NCBI GenBank assembly: GCA_037139735.1
Contig: JBAXFU010000005.1
Location: forward strand, 9,381 to 73,380
Length of the DNA stretch: 64,000 nt
Origin: UBA2402 sp037139735
Lineage (GTDB): Bacteria; Planctomycetota; Phycisphaerae; Phycisphaerales; UBA1924
Direction: 5' to 3'
The notes beneath the pieces were generated by a model. That model was given only the letters and a program-made list of their open reading frames with translations. It had not been told where the DNA came from and searched no databases. Each line of letters starts with the position of its first letter. Within the stretch, counting starts at the first letter, position 1. This document shows positions 7,278 to 13,561 of the stretch, one piece after another. The position numbers and the translations under genes are program-made.

Positions 7278-8612
7278 TCACGGCCCGACGAAGGTGTTGC
7301 CGCGCTCGGTGGGCAGTTCATTGCCCCGCAGGCGGAACTCCATCTTGGCCACGCGGGCGCCCGAACGTCGCATCTCGACGCGAGCCTGCTCCAGGGCGTG
7401 GTCCACGACCGCGGGCATCCAGATGTTGTCGTCGCCGTTCTGCGGCGAGGCCATCCACGCGCCCGAACCGTCGGAACGCACCACCCACTGGCCGTCGCCC
7501 CCGTGGTTGGGAGAGTTCTCCATCGGATTCACCGCCTGGCCCAGCCGCGACCGTGCGACCACCGGCGACTTGTCGGCCAAGACCACCATGGGCATGTCGC
7601 CATGGCGTTCGCCCCACTGCGGCTTGACCTTCGAGAACATCACGTGGTAGCTGTACGAGACCTCGTCGTGGCACGACCAATCGCCCTGCGTGGCTTCGCA
7701 CGAGCAGTTCCGCTGCGCCGCGGGATTGCCGGGGCACGCGAAGTCCTGCAACTTGGCGTAGTGCAGACGCGGCAGTTGGAAGAGATTGGCCGAGTTCGAT
7801 CGGCCGGGGCCATTACCCACGTCCCACCACGTCGGGCCCGCCAGCGAAGCGCTCGCCACGGGCAGTTGCTCGCGGTAGTCGGAGGCGTAGGAACTCATCG
7901 CGCCCGCCACCGCGGCCATGTTGCCGCCGCAGGTCACCTTCATCGAGTGATGGCGCCATGCCGTCAGCACGGGCCACAGCACGCTGACACCCAGCAGGCC
8001 CGCCGCGGCCATGGACAGGACGTCGGCCACTCGACGGAAGACCAGCCGTCCCGCGACGGGCATGGGCGGCTCCATCTCGGTGGCCGCGATCCTCGCCAAG
8101 GTCCGATCGACCAGCTCCGGCGACACTCGTTCACCCTCGCGAGGCGAGGTCACCAGATCGCCCAGATGCAGCAGGCCCCTGGCCCGCTCCCGCAACGTGC
8201 CGTTCACGCGATCGTCGCGGAAGCCCGCCGCGACCAGCGCGTCGAGCGCCTCTTCATCCGCGGCGCACAGCGTCTGCTCGGCCCGCTCGCCCGCACGACG
8301 ATCGGAGGCCGCGATGACCGACAGCGTTCGATCCGTCAGCGACGCATCGATCGAGCCGGCCGAATCCTCGCCGGCCGCCAGTCCCATCACCAACGCGATC
8401 GACTCGGCCCGCTCCCGCAACGAATCCGGGACCAGCGACAGGTCGAAGCCCGCGTCGATGAGCGCGTCGAACGCCAACTCGTCGGCAGGCGACAGCCTGG
8501 CGCCTTCATGGGTCCGGCCGGTGAACTCACGATCGTGATGGTCGGGCTCGAAGGTCATTCGTGATCCCACAACAGCCGTCCACTCATCGGACACCCGGCG
8601 TCGGTGCGTCAT
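7278..8612 (-). CDS. Putative membrane-bound anti-sigma factor with duplicated N-terminal module and DUF1559-like extracytoplasmic domain
   Basis: 444 residues. Its ATG overlaps the stop of the upstream ECF sigma gene (ATGA), the usual layout for a sigma / anti-sigma pair. The cytoplasmic part carries a tandem duplication, residues about 43-101 and 118-177: each copy has a (D)ALxxAGF...LRERA core and ends in a DRTL(S/A) element. One membrane helix spans about 197-219. The outer part contains MAAVAGAMSSYASDYREQLP and NHGGDGQWVVRSDGSGAWM, resembling the His-x9/10-Asp-Gly ending of planctomycete DUF1559 pseudopilin-like proteins. It also has several Cys (CGG, CPG, CSC). No zinc-finger HxxxCxxC anti-sigma motif is seen. 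Sigma binding is inferred from context. An in-frame ATG 18 codons downstream is the alternative start. Confidence 0.6.
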   Translation of the reverse strand: MTHRRRVSDEWTAVVGSRMTFEPDHHDREFTGRTHEGARLSPADELAFDALIDAGFDLSLVPDSLRERAESIALVMGLAAGEDSAGSIDASLTDRTLSVIAASDRRAGERAEQTLCAADEEALDALVAAGFRDDRVNGTLRERARGLLHLGDLVTSPREGERVSPELVDRTLARIAATEMEPPMPVAGRLVFRRVADVLSMAAAGLLGVSVLWPVLTAWRHHSMKVTCGGNMAAVAGAMSSYASDYREQLPVASASLAGPTWWDVGNGPGRSNSANLFQLPRLHYAKLQDFACPGNPAAQRNCSCEATQGDWSCHDEVSYSYHVMFSKVKPQWGERHGDMPMVVLADKSPVVARSRLGQAVNPMENSPNHGGDGQWVVRSDGSGAWMASPQNGDDNIWMPAVVDHALEQARVEMRRSGARVAKMEFRLRGNELPTERGNTFVGP

Positions 8613-9232
8613 TCCGGCGACTTGCGAGCGGCCTCCTCGTCGGCCTTGGCCTTCCAGAGCTTCGCGAACGTCGCCACCGCCGAATGCAGGCGGGACTTGA
8701 CGGTGCCGAGCGGAATGCCGAGTTCGTCGGCGATCTGCACGTAGCTCAGACGCTGGAAGTAGGCCAGCAGCAGGATTTCGCGGAGCGAGTACGGGAGGGC
8801 ATCGAGGATCCCCTGCACCTTCACGCTCGTTTCCCGACGCTGCATCGCGTCGTCGGGAGCCGGGATGTCCACCTCCATCAGGTCGATGAAACTACCGGAG
8901 GATCCGTCTCCTCCGGCGCCGCCGCCGTCCATCGGGGCCGACAGATCCAGCGTGCGTCGTCGCACCCTCCTACGCAGATAGTCGCGGGCCTTGTTCGCCG
9001 CGATCGTGAATAACCAAGGCCGGAACCGTCTTTCTGCGTCGAACGTGTGGGCTGCGACGTGTGCCTGCAGGAACGCCTCCTGGAAGACGTCCTCGGCCCC
9101 GGCGGTCTCCCCGGTCAGTCGCGTCAGAAAACGCATCAGATCGGACTGATGACGCTCGATGAGCATCCGCATCGCCGTGGGATCCCCCTGACGATGCCGC
9201 TCGAAGAGGATTTCGTCGCTCGTCTGGTTCAC
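8609..9232 (-). CDS. ECF RNA polymerase sigma factor
   Basis: About 207 residues from a GTG at 9232. Region 2 shows FERHRQGDPTAMRMLIERHQ, AEDVFQEAFLQAH and RPWLFTIAANKARDYLRRR. Region 4 shows LPYSLREILLLAYFQRLSY followed by VQIADELGIPLGTVKSRLHS, a helix-turn-helix for -35 recognition. These are complete ECF sigma-70 hallmarks. The frame is open up to a GTG at 9325, but that would add 31 residues with no homology character, so 9232 is preferred. The putative anti-sigma gene follows with a 4-base ATGA overlap. The signal is unknown. Confidence 0.88.
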   Translation of the reverse strand: MNQTSDEILFERHRQGDPTAMRMLIERHQSDLMRFLTRLTGETAGAEDVFQEAFLQAHVAAHTFDAERRFRPWLFTIAANKARDYLRRRVRRRTLDLSAPMDGGGAGGDGSSGSFIDLMEVDIPAPDDAMQRRETSVKVQGILDALPYSLREILLLAYFQRLSYVQIADELGIPLGTVKSRLHSAVATFAKLWKAKADEEAARKSPE

Positions 9233-9328
9233 GATCGCCCGATCCGAATCGGGCTCATGCGCCCGAACCTTCCAACGCCGCTGCAGGATATCCGCCCGCC
9301 GAACAACGCCTCCCGAACGCCACACCCG

Positions 9329-9700
9329 TCACGGGGAGGCCAGCATGAGCCGCCTCGCCCCCACGCTTCTCGCGAACTGCACCGCCCGCTCTCCTCGCGA
9401 AGGCCCGAACCTCGCCACGCCCTCGGCGCGCAGGCGTGGCGCATGCGTTCGCTCATACTCGGCAAAGGCGGCACGATCGGAAAAGACATACCTCGAAACC
9501 ACCCTGATGCGGGTGTCGCCCATTCCCTCCGAATCGAGGATGATCAGTTCCGCCGACCTCGCCCCGCCACGCACGACCTCGGCCAGGTGGCCCGCCTCCA
9601 GCCATGTCAGGTACTCGCCGGCCACCTCCGCGTCGGGGAGCGTCGCCGTGACCCAGTAGACCAACGCCTCATCGCCCGCTCGGGGTTCGTCCGGTGCCAT
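9329..9700 (-). CDS. DUF4286 family protein
   Basis: 123 residues. It begins VYWVTATLPDAEVAGEYLTW and continues with ILDSEGMGDTRIRVVSRYVF and FAEYERTHAPRLRAEGVARFG. The pattern of a strand, a W(L/M)xxxHLxxV helix and the closing YERxHAPxLRxEGxxRFG is that of the small DUF4286 proteins, predicted alpha/beta folds of unknown function. It is cytosolic. It is divergently transcribed from the sigma-factor operon starting at 9748, and the two share an inverted-repeat promoter region. A TATGCT box ends 5 bases before its ATG, so its mRNA is probably leaderless. Confidence 0.75.
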   Translation of the reverse strand: MAPDEPRAGDEALVYWVTATLPDAEVAGEYLTWLEAGHLAEVVRGGARSAELIILDSEGMGDTRIRVVSRYVFSDRAAFAEYERTHAPRLRAEGVARFGPSRGERAVQFARSVGARRLMLASP

Positions 9701-9705
9701 CTCCC

Positions 9706-9741
9706 AGCATATGGGGGCCCCCGCTCACGGTCCCATATGCT
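9706..9741. promoter_or_regulatory. Divergent promoter pair formed by an inverted repeat
   Basis: AGCATATGGG (9706-9715) and CCCATATGCT (9732-9741) are perfect 10-base inverted arms 16 bases apart. Each arm contains the -10-like hexamer TATGCT pointing outwards. One ends 5 bases before the ATG at 9700 (minus) and the other 6 bases before the ATG at 9748 (plus). The repeat therefore looks like two back-to-back leaderless promoters, or an operator covering both. Confidence 0.5.
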
Positions 9742-9747
9742 CCTGAA

Positions 9748-9822
9748 ATGGACCGCACCCGGCAATGCCCGGGGGCGAGCCGCGTTGAGCCCCTCGGGGC
9801 GTTCGAGCGCACTGGAGCGTGA
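9748..9822 (+). CDS. Putative 24-residue leader peptide coupled to the sigma factor gene
   Basis: ATG at 9748 opens a 24-codon frame (starting MDRTRQCPGAS, ending FERTGA). Its TGA (9820-9822) overlaps the GTG start of the sigma gene at 9819 as GTGA. The ATG lies 6 bases after a TATGCT box, so the transcript could begin almost at this codon. The sigma GTG lacks a usable Shine-Dalgarno, so translation of the small frame followed by re-initiation would explain how the sigma factor is made. The peptide has no recognisable domain and its expression is inferred. Confidence 0.45.
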   Translation: MDRTRQCPGASRVEPLGAFERTGA

Positions 9823-10454
9823 TCGGCGTGCAGGAAGACCGCAGCGACCCAATCCCTTCCGACGACGACCTCGCCTCGCTGCTCGCGAACGCCTCCCGCG
9901 GCGATCCGGCCGCGTGGTTCGACTTGGTGAACCGCTACGCGCGACGCATCTACGCCCTGGCCCGCAGCCGCTGCGGCAACCACGACGTCGCGGAGGAACT
10001 CACCCAGTCGGTCTTCGCGACCCTCGCCGAGAAGCTCCCCGCCGGGGGCTACGACGAACGCGGCCGGTTCGAGGCGTGGCTCTTCAGGGTCGCCGCCAAT
10101 CGCGTTCGCGACCATGTCCGTCGAGGGCGTCTGCGGCACGTGTCGCAGGATCCCGAGACGCTCGACCGCGAGCACGTCGCCCGTGACGCGTACGAGCCCG
10201 GCGAGAGCAACGCGACCGAACTGGCGGACCTGCGGGCGGCGATGCATGGATTGACCGAAGCCGACCGCGAAGTGATCGAACTGAGGCACCACGGCGGCCT
10301 CTCCTTCAAGCAGATCGCCGAACTGCTCGACGAACCCTTGGGAACCCTGCTCGCCCGGCACCACCGGGCCCTCCGCAAGCTTCGGGAAACGATGGAACGA
10401 ACCACCCAGTCTTCGCGGCCCGCCGCCGGTGACCGATCCAAGACGGCCGAATGA
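9819..10454 (+). CDS. ECF RNA polymerase sigma factor
   Basis: 211 residues. Region 2 includes RGDPAAWFDLVNRYARRIYA, VAEELTQSVFATLAEKL and EAWLFRVAANRVRDHVRRGR. Region 4 includes LTEADREVIELRHHGGLSFK followed by QIAELLDEPLGTLLARHHRA. Both are standard ECF sigma-70 elements. The next gene overlaps the stop as ATGA and encodes a single-pass membrane protein, a likely anti-sigma factor. The third gene of the operon is an exported helical protein. The start at GTG 9819 is supported by the GTGA overlap with the leader frame; GTG at 9828 is an alternative. Confidence 0.87.
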   Translation: MIGVQEDRSDPIPSDDDLASLLANASRGDPAAWFDLVNRYARRIYALARSRCGNHDVAEELTQSVFATLAEKLPAGGYDERGRFEAWLFRVAANRVRDHVRRGRLRHVSQDPETLDREHVARDAYEPGESNATELADLRAAMHGLTEADREVIELRHHGGLSFKQIAELLDEPLGTLLARHHRALRKLRETMERTTQSSRPAAGDRSKTAE

Positions 10455-11011
10455 TGAACGACGGAAGCGACCCCATGAGCCACGACCACCCCATCCGCCA
10501 GCCCGAACCGGCCCTGCCCGAATCGGCCTTGCACGACGACATTCGTGACATCGCCGCGCTGCTCGACCGCGCGGGCGCCGCGACTCGCGCCATGCCCGAC
10601 GCCTCCTTCGAGGCTCGCGTGGCGATGCGGACCAGGCCCGTTCCGATCCGCTCGGAGGAGGTTCGCCCGTCCCTGTCGCTGCCGCACCTTGGCACATGGG
10701 GCGGACGCCGCACCGCGGGTCCCATGTGGGCCTCGCGAATCGCCGCGGCGTTGGCGGTCGCCGGCGGCCTGATGGCCGCATGGATGGGCACCCGCCCCGC
10801 GAGCATGCCCTCGACCATCGCCCCCTCCTCGGTGGCCACCGGTTCGACAGGGTCCAACGATGACCTCGAGTTGGCCTTCGCGGTCGCGGGCTTGGGCGAC
10901 CAGAACGCCTCCACGCTGGACGAACTGCGTCTGCAGGCCGAATCGATCGACTCCACCATCCGCCGAGGCATCGACATGACCGATCTCTTCGGCGAAGAGG
11001 GCTCCACGTGA
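10451..11011 (+). CDS. Putative anti-sigma factor, single-pass membrane protein
   Basis: 186 residues. Residues 1-90 are cytoplasmic, with an acidic, helical N-terminus (LHDDIRDIAALLDRAGAATR), one membrane helix at about 93-113 and a short outer domain rich in Ser, Thr and Asp. No zinc-finger motif is present. The ATG overlaps the sigma stop (ATGA), and the GTG of the next gene overlaps its own stop (GTGA), so the three genes should be made in proportion. Function as the sigma antagonist is inferred from topology and position. Confidence 0.55.
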   Translation: MMNDGSDPMSHDHPIRQPEPALPESALHDDIRDIAALLDRAGAATRAMPDASFEARVAMRTRPVPIRSEEVRPSLSLPHLGTWGGRRTAGPMWASRIAAALAVAGGLMAAWMGTRPASMPSTIAPSSVATGSTGSNDDLELAFAVAGLGDQNASTLDELRLQAESIDSTIRRGIDMTDLFGEEGST

Positions 11012-12018
11012 ATCGCACCATCGCCCCCCTTGGCCGCTCACGTCCGTTCGCGATGCCGATCATCCGGGCGGCGGCGTGCCTCGTCGCCGCCGCCGGCCTG
11101 ACATCGCTCGCCCTCGCGCAGCAGGAACCGCCGCCTCGCGAGCAGCGAGCCCCGCGCGAAGGTCGCCCGGAGCGATCGGGCTCGCCCGACGCCCCCGCGC
11201 TGCGCGAGCGGCTCGAGTCACGGCTCGACGAGATTCAGGAACAACGCCGGCAGTTGCTCGCCGCGCTCGAACGCCTCGAACAAGGCGCCTCGCCCGCCGA
11301 CGTGATGCGAGAGTTCGGCCCCCTGATTCGCGACCCTCGCCGCGGTGAGGGCCGCGGTGAGGGCCGAGGCGAGGGTCGCGGCGAGGGCCCCGGACGAGTC
11401 GAAGGACAGGACCGCTCCCCGCCGCCGCCGCCGCCAGATGGCATGCGAGATCGCGACGAGGGACGCCAAGGGCCCGGCATGCGTGGCGAAGGCCGCGGCC
11501 AGCGATCCTCCCCCCGCCCGACAGCCCTTTCGCCCGAAGAGCGGGAACGCCTGATGACGCAGCTTCGCGAGCACGCGCCCGAACTGGCCGCTCGCGTCGA
11601 GGCGATGCAGAGCCGCGACCCCGAGACCGCGAGGCGATTCGGCGCACGCTTCCTCCCTCGTCTTCACGAGGCCATGAGGATGCGAGAAGGGGACCCCGAG
11701 GCCTTCCGGCTCAAGATCCGCGAACTCACCAACAGCGCGACCGTCTTCGAAGCCATGCGGGCGTTCCGCGACGCGGGCCAGGCGGAACCCGCCGTCCGCG
11801 CCGAGCGGGAGCAGGCATTGCGTCAGGCCCTTTCAGATCAGTTCGCCATCCGTCGCCAAACGCTGGCGAGCGACATCGATGCGCTCTCGAAGCGACTCGA
11901 ACGGATGCGAGGCGACCTCCAGAAGGGTGAAGCGGACAAGCAAGCCGTCATCGACGGGGTCATCAACGCGGTGAGGGAGGGCAAGGAGCCTCCCGCCCCC
12001 GAGCGACGTCAGGACTGA
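11008..12018 (+). CDS. Exported helical protein of the sigma-factor operon
   Basis: 336 residues. A signal peptide runs to about residue 37 (LTSLALA, then QQE). Then come a helical segment (LRERLESRLDEIQEQRRQLL), a low-complexity Gly-Glu-Gly-Arg repeat (113-127), a proline stretch and a long Arg/Glu-rich helical domain to the C-terminus. Third gene in a sigma / membrane partner / exported protein operon. Helical periplasmic sensors in comparable positions (CnrX, ZraP and CpxP types) are a possible analogy, but no metal-ligand motif is evident and the gene is not otherwise recognised. It starts at GTG 11008 within GTGA. Confidence 0.6.
   Translation: MNRTIAPLGRSRPFAMPIIRAAACLVAAAGLTSLALAQQEPPPREQRAPREGRPERSGSPDAPALRERLESRLDEIQEQRRQLLAALERLEQGASPADVMREFGPLIRDPRRGEGRGEGRGEGRGEGPGRVEGQDRSPPPPPPDGMRDRDEGRQGPGMRGEGRGQRSSPRPTALSPEERERLMTQLREHAPELAARVEAMQSRDPETARRFGARFLPRLHEAMRMREGDPEAFRLKIRELTNSATVFEAMRAFRDAGQAEPAVRAEREQALRQALSDQFAIRRQTLASDIDALSKRLERMRGDLQKGEADKQAVIDGVINAVREGKEPPAPERRQD
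11344..11388 (+). repeat. In-frame 12-base minisatellite encoding GEGR units
   Basis: Four consecutive copies of a roughly 12-base unit encode Gly-Glu-Gly-Arg, the last one ending Gly-Glu-Gly-Pro. It sits in the linker of the exported helical protein and is a likely site of copy-number variation. Confidence 0.7.
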
Positions 12019-12035
12019 CCTCGCCCGGCACGGTG

Positions 12036-12476
12036 TCAGGACACGATCGCGCCCGGAGCGATGTCGGACGACGGCGCGAGCAGCACCACCGTGCGCACCA
12101 CGTCGGCCGCGCCGTCCTTGGGCACGTTGCTCGCCGCCAGCAGCATGCCACGCGACTCCTCGCCCCGCAGCATTCGCGGCGCGAGGTTCGCCACGATGAT
12201 GATCGACCGGCCCACGAGCTGCTCGGCCGTGTAGTGCTCGCGGATGCCCGCGCAGATCTGCCGGGGCGTGCCCGAGCCGTCGTCGAGTTGCAGCTTGAAG
12301 AGCTTGTCGGCCTTCGGGTGGTTCTCCGCGGCGATGACCTTCGCGACGCGCAGGTCGACCTTGGCGAACTCCTCGAAGGTGATCTGCGGCTTGGGCTCGA
12401 CCCCCGCCTTGGGCGCGGCCGACGGAGCGGCGGAAGGTGCGGCAGAAGGTGCGGCGGCGGGCGTGGGCTCGGACAT
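12036..12476 (-). CDS. tRNA-binding domain protein (MetRS C-terminal / CsaA type)
   Basis: 146 residues. After an Ala/Pro-rich N-terminal stretch with four SAAP units, residues about 31-146 form the EMAP/OB-type tRNA-binding domain: ITFEEFAKVDLRVAKVIAAE, HPKADKLFKLQLDDGSG, GIREHYTAEQLVGR and IIIVANLAPRMLRGEESRGM followed by LLAA. This is the domain found at the C-terminus of many methionyl-tRNA synthetases and as free-standing CsaA/YtpR-like proteins. It binds the outside of tRNA. It may act in trans with a MetRS lacking the domain, or as a CsaA-type chaperone. It is convergent with the gene ending at 12018. Confidence 0.85.
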   Translation of the reverse strand: MSEPTPAAAPSAAPSAAPSAAPKAGVEPKPQITFEEFAKVDLRVAKVIAAENHPKADKLFKLQLDDGSGTPRQICAGIREHYTAEQLVGRSIIIVANLAPRMLRGEESRGMLLAASNVPKDGAADVVRTVVLLAPSSDIAPGAIVS

Positions 12477-12532
12477 GGGCTGGAACACCTGACGGAATGG
12501 CTCGAGAATCCGCACGCAGGCGCGTCGCGGGA

Positions 12533-13561
12533 TCAATCGCCCTTGACGCCGCCCGTCGGATCGCGGGTCACTGTAGGCGACGGCTTCGCCTGCTCTTGCG
12601 CCTTGGGTCGATCCGCCGGCGGCGGGTCGTCGCTGCCGTCGGCGTGACGCACCCATCGCCCGTGTCGCCAGTACATTCGGGTGGCGTCGATGCCCGCCCG
12701 CGTGCACACGGCCGCGGGGTCGGGATCGGCCAAGGGGGCTCCGTCGTCGGCCGCGAGTTGTGCCGCCCACGATCGCTGCGCTCCTTGGAGCAGCCACGAC
12801 TCGAGCCTGACCTGGGCCATGAGTTCGGAAGCCTGCATCGCGGGCCCCGGCGTGCCGCCGCAGGCGGGACACGCGCGATACTCCGGCTGCGGCCCGCTCC
12901 CGCGACGCACCACGCCCTTGTTCGCGCACTCGCGACACGGCCACGCCGCGGCTTCGCGTTCGAGCCACGACACGCCGCCCGACACCCCGCCTCGCCGCAT
13001 CAGCGGCTCGATGGCGCGGAAGGCCTGCAACACCTCCGGCTTGGCGAGCACCTGCCTGGCGATCACGCCCTCGCCGGCTCGCACGTGCCCGAGGAGGACG
13101 GCGAGCCGAAAGGGCATCGCGTCGACGCTCGTCGGCGGCGGCTTGCGAAGCCAGCCGGGCGGCGCGCCCGCCGGATCCACCACCGACGCCAGCGCGTCGT
13201 ACCAGCGACGATCCCGCTGCACGCCCGTGGACTCGGCGAGTCCGTGGCACGCGCCGGCCGCGATGTGCCGATCGCCGGGCCTGCCCCTGGCGATCTCGAA
13301 GGCTCGCCCGAAGAGTTCGATGGCCAGTCGCGTGTCGGCGGGGCCGCTCGAGGCGTCAAGAACCTCCTCCGCCAGGAGCAGATACGGCTCGGGCTCGGCG
13401 GGCGACAAGGCCGCGAGCCGGGCCGCGAACCGCTCGGTGACGGGCTGGACGCGCGGTGCCGCGGGCGGGGGCTCGACGGGCTGGGCCGCGAACGCGGCCG
13501 CCGCGAGCACGCCGGCGACGATCGCCGATCGCCACGTCGTGACGCACGGGTGCGACCTCAT
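12533..13561 (-). CDS. Exported protein with a CxxC...CxxCGG zinc-type motif, operon gene 5
   Basis: 342 residues. A signal peptide of about 26 residues (AIVAGVLAAAAFAA, then QPVE) is followed by helical, TPR-like sequence. A DnaJ-like cysteine motif then follows with Cys209-x2-Cys212 and Cys231-x2-Cys234-Gly-Gly. The C-terminal part contains RMYWRHGRWVRHADG. The ATG overlaps the stop of the preceding gene (ATGA). It is the last of five coupled genes led by a VWA protein. The cysteine pairs could bind zinc or form disulfides outside the cytoplasm. Not otherwise recognised. Confidence 0.6.
   Translation of the reverse strand: MRSHPCVTTWRSAIVAGVLAAAAFAAQPVEPPPAAPRVQPVTERFAARLAALSPAEPEPYLLLAEEVLDASSGPADTRLAIELFGRAFEIARGRPGDRHIAAGACHGLAESTGVQRDRRWYDALASVVDPAGAPPGWLRKPPPTSVDAMPFRLAVLLGHVRAGEGVIARQVLAKPEVLQAFRAIEPLMRRGGVSGGVSWLEREAAAWPCRECANKGVVRRGSGPQPEYRACPACGGTPGPAMQASELMAQVRLESWLLQGAQRSWAAQLAADDGAPLADPDPAAVCTRAGIDATRMYWRHGRWVRHADGSDDPPPADRPKAQEQAKPSPTVTRDPTGGVKGD

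Noticed and set aside
9233..9325. N-terminal extension of the sigma factor at 8609 from the GTG at 9325.
   Set aside because: The extra 31 residues have no sigma-factor character; the GTG at 9232 gives a normal region 2 position.
11344..11388. Tandem repeats that might be read as a CRISPR array.
   Set aside because: 12-base units in frame with no spacers, inside a coding region; no cas genes in the window.
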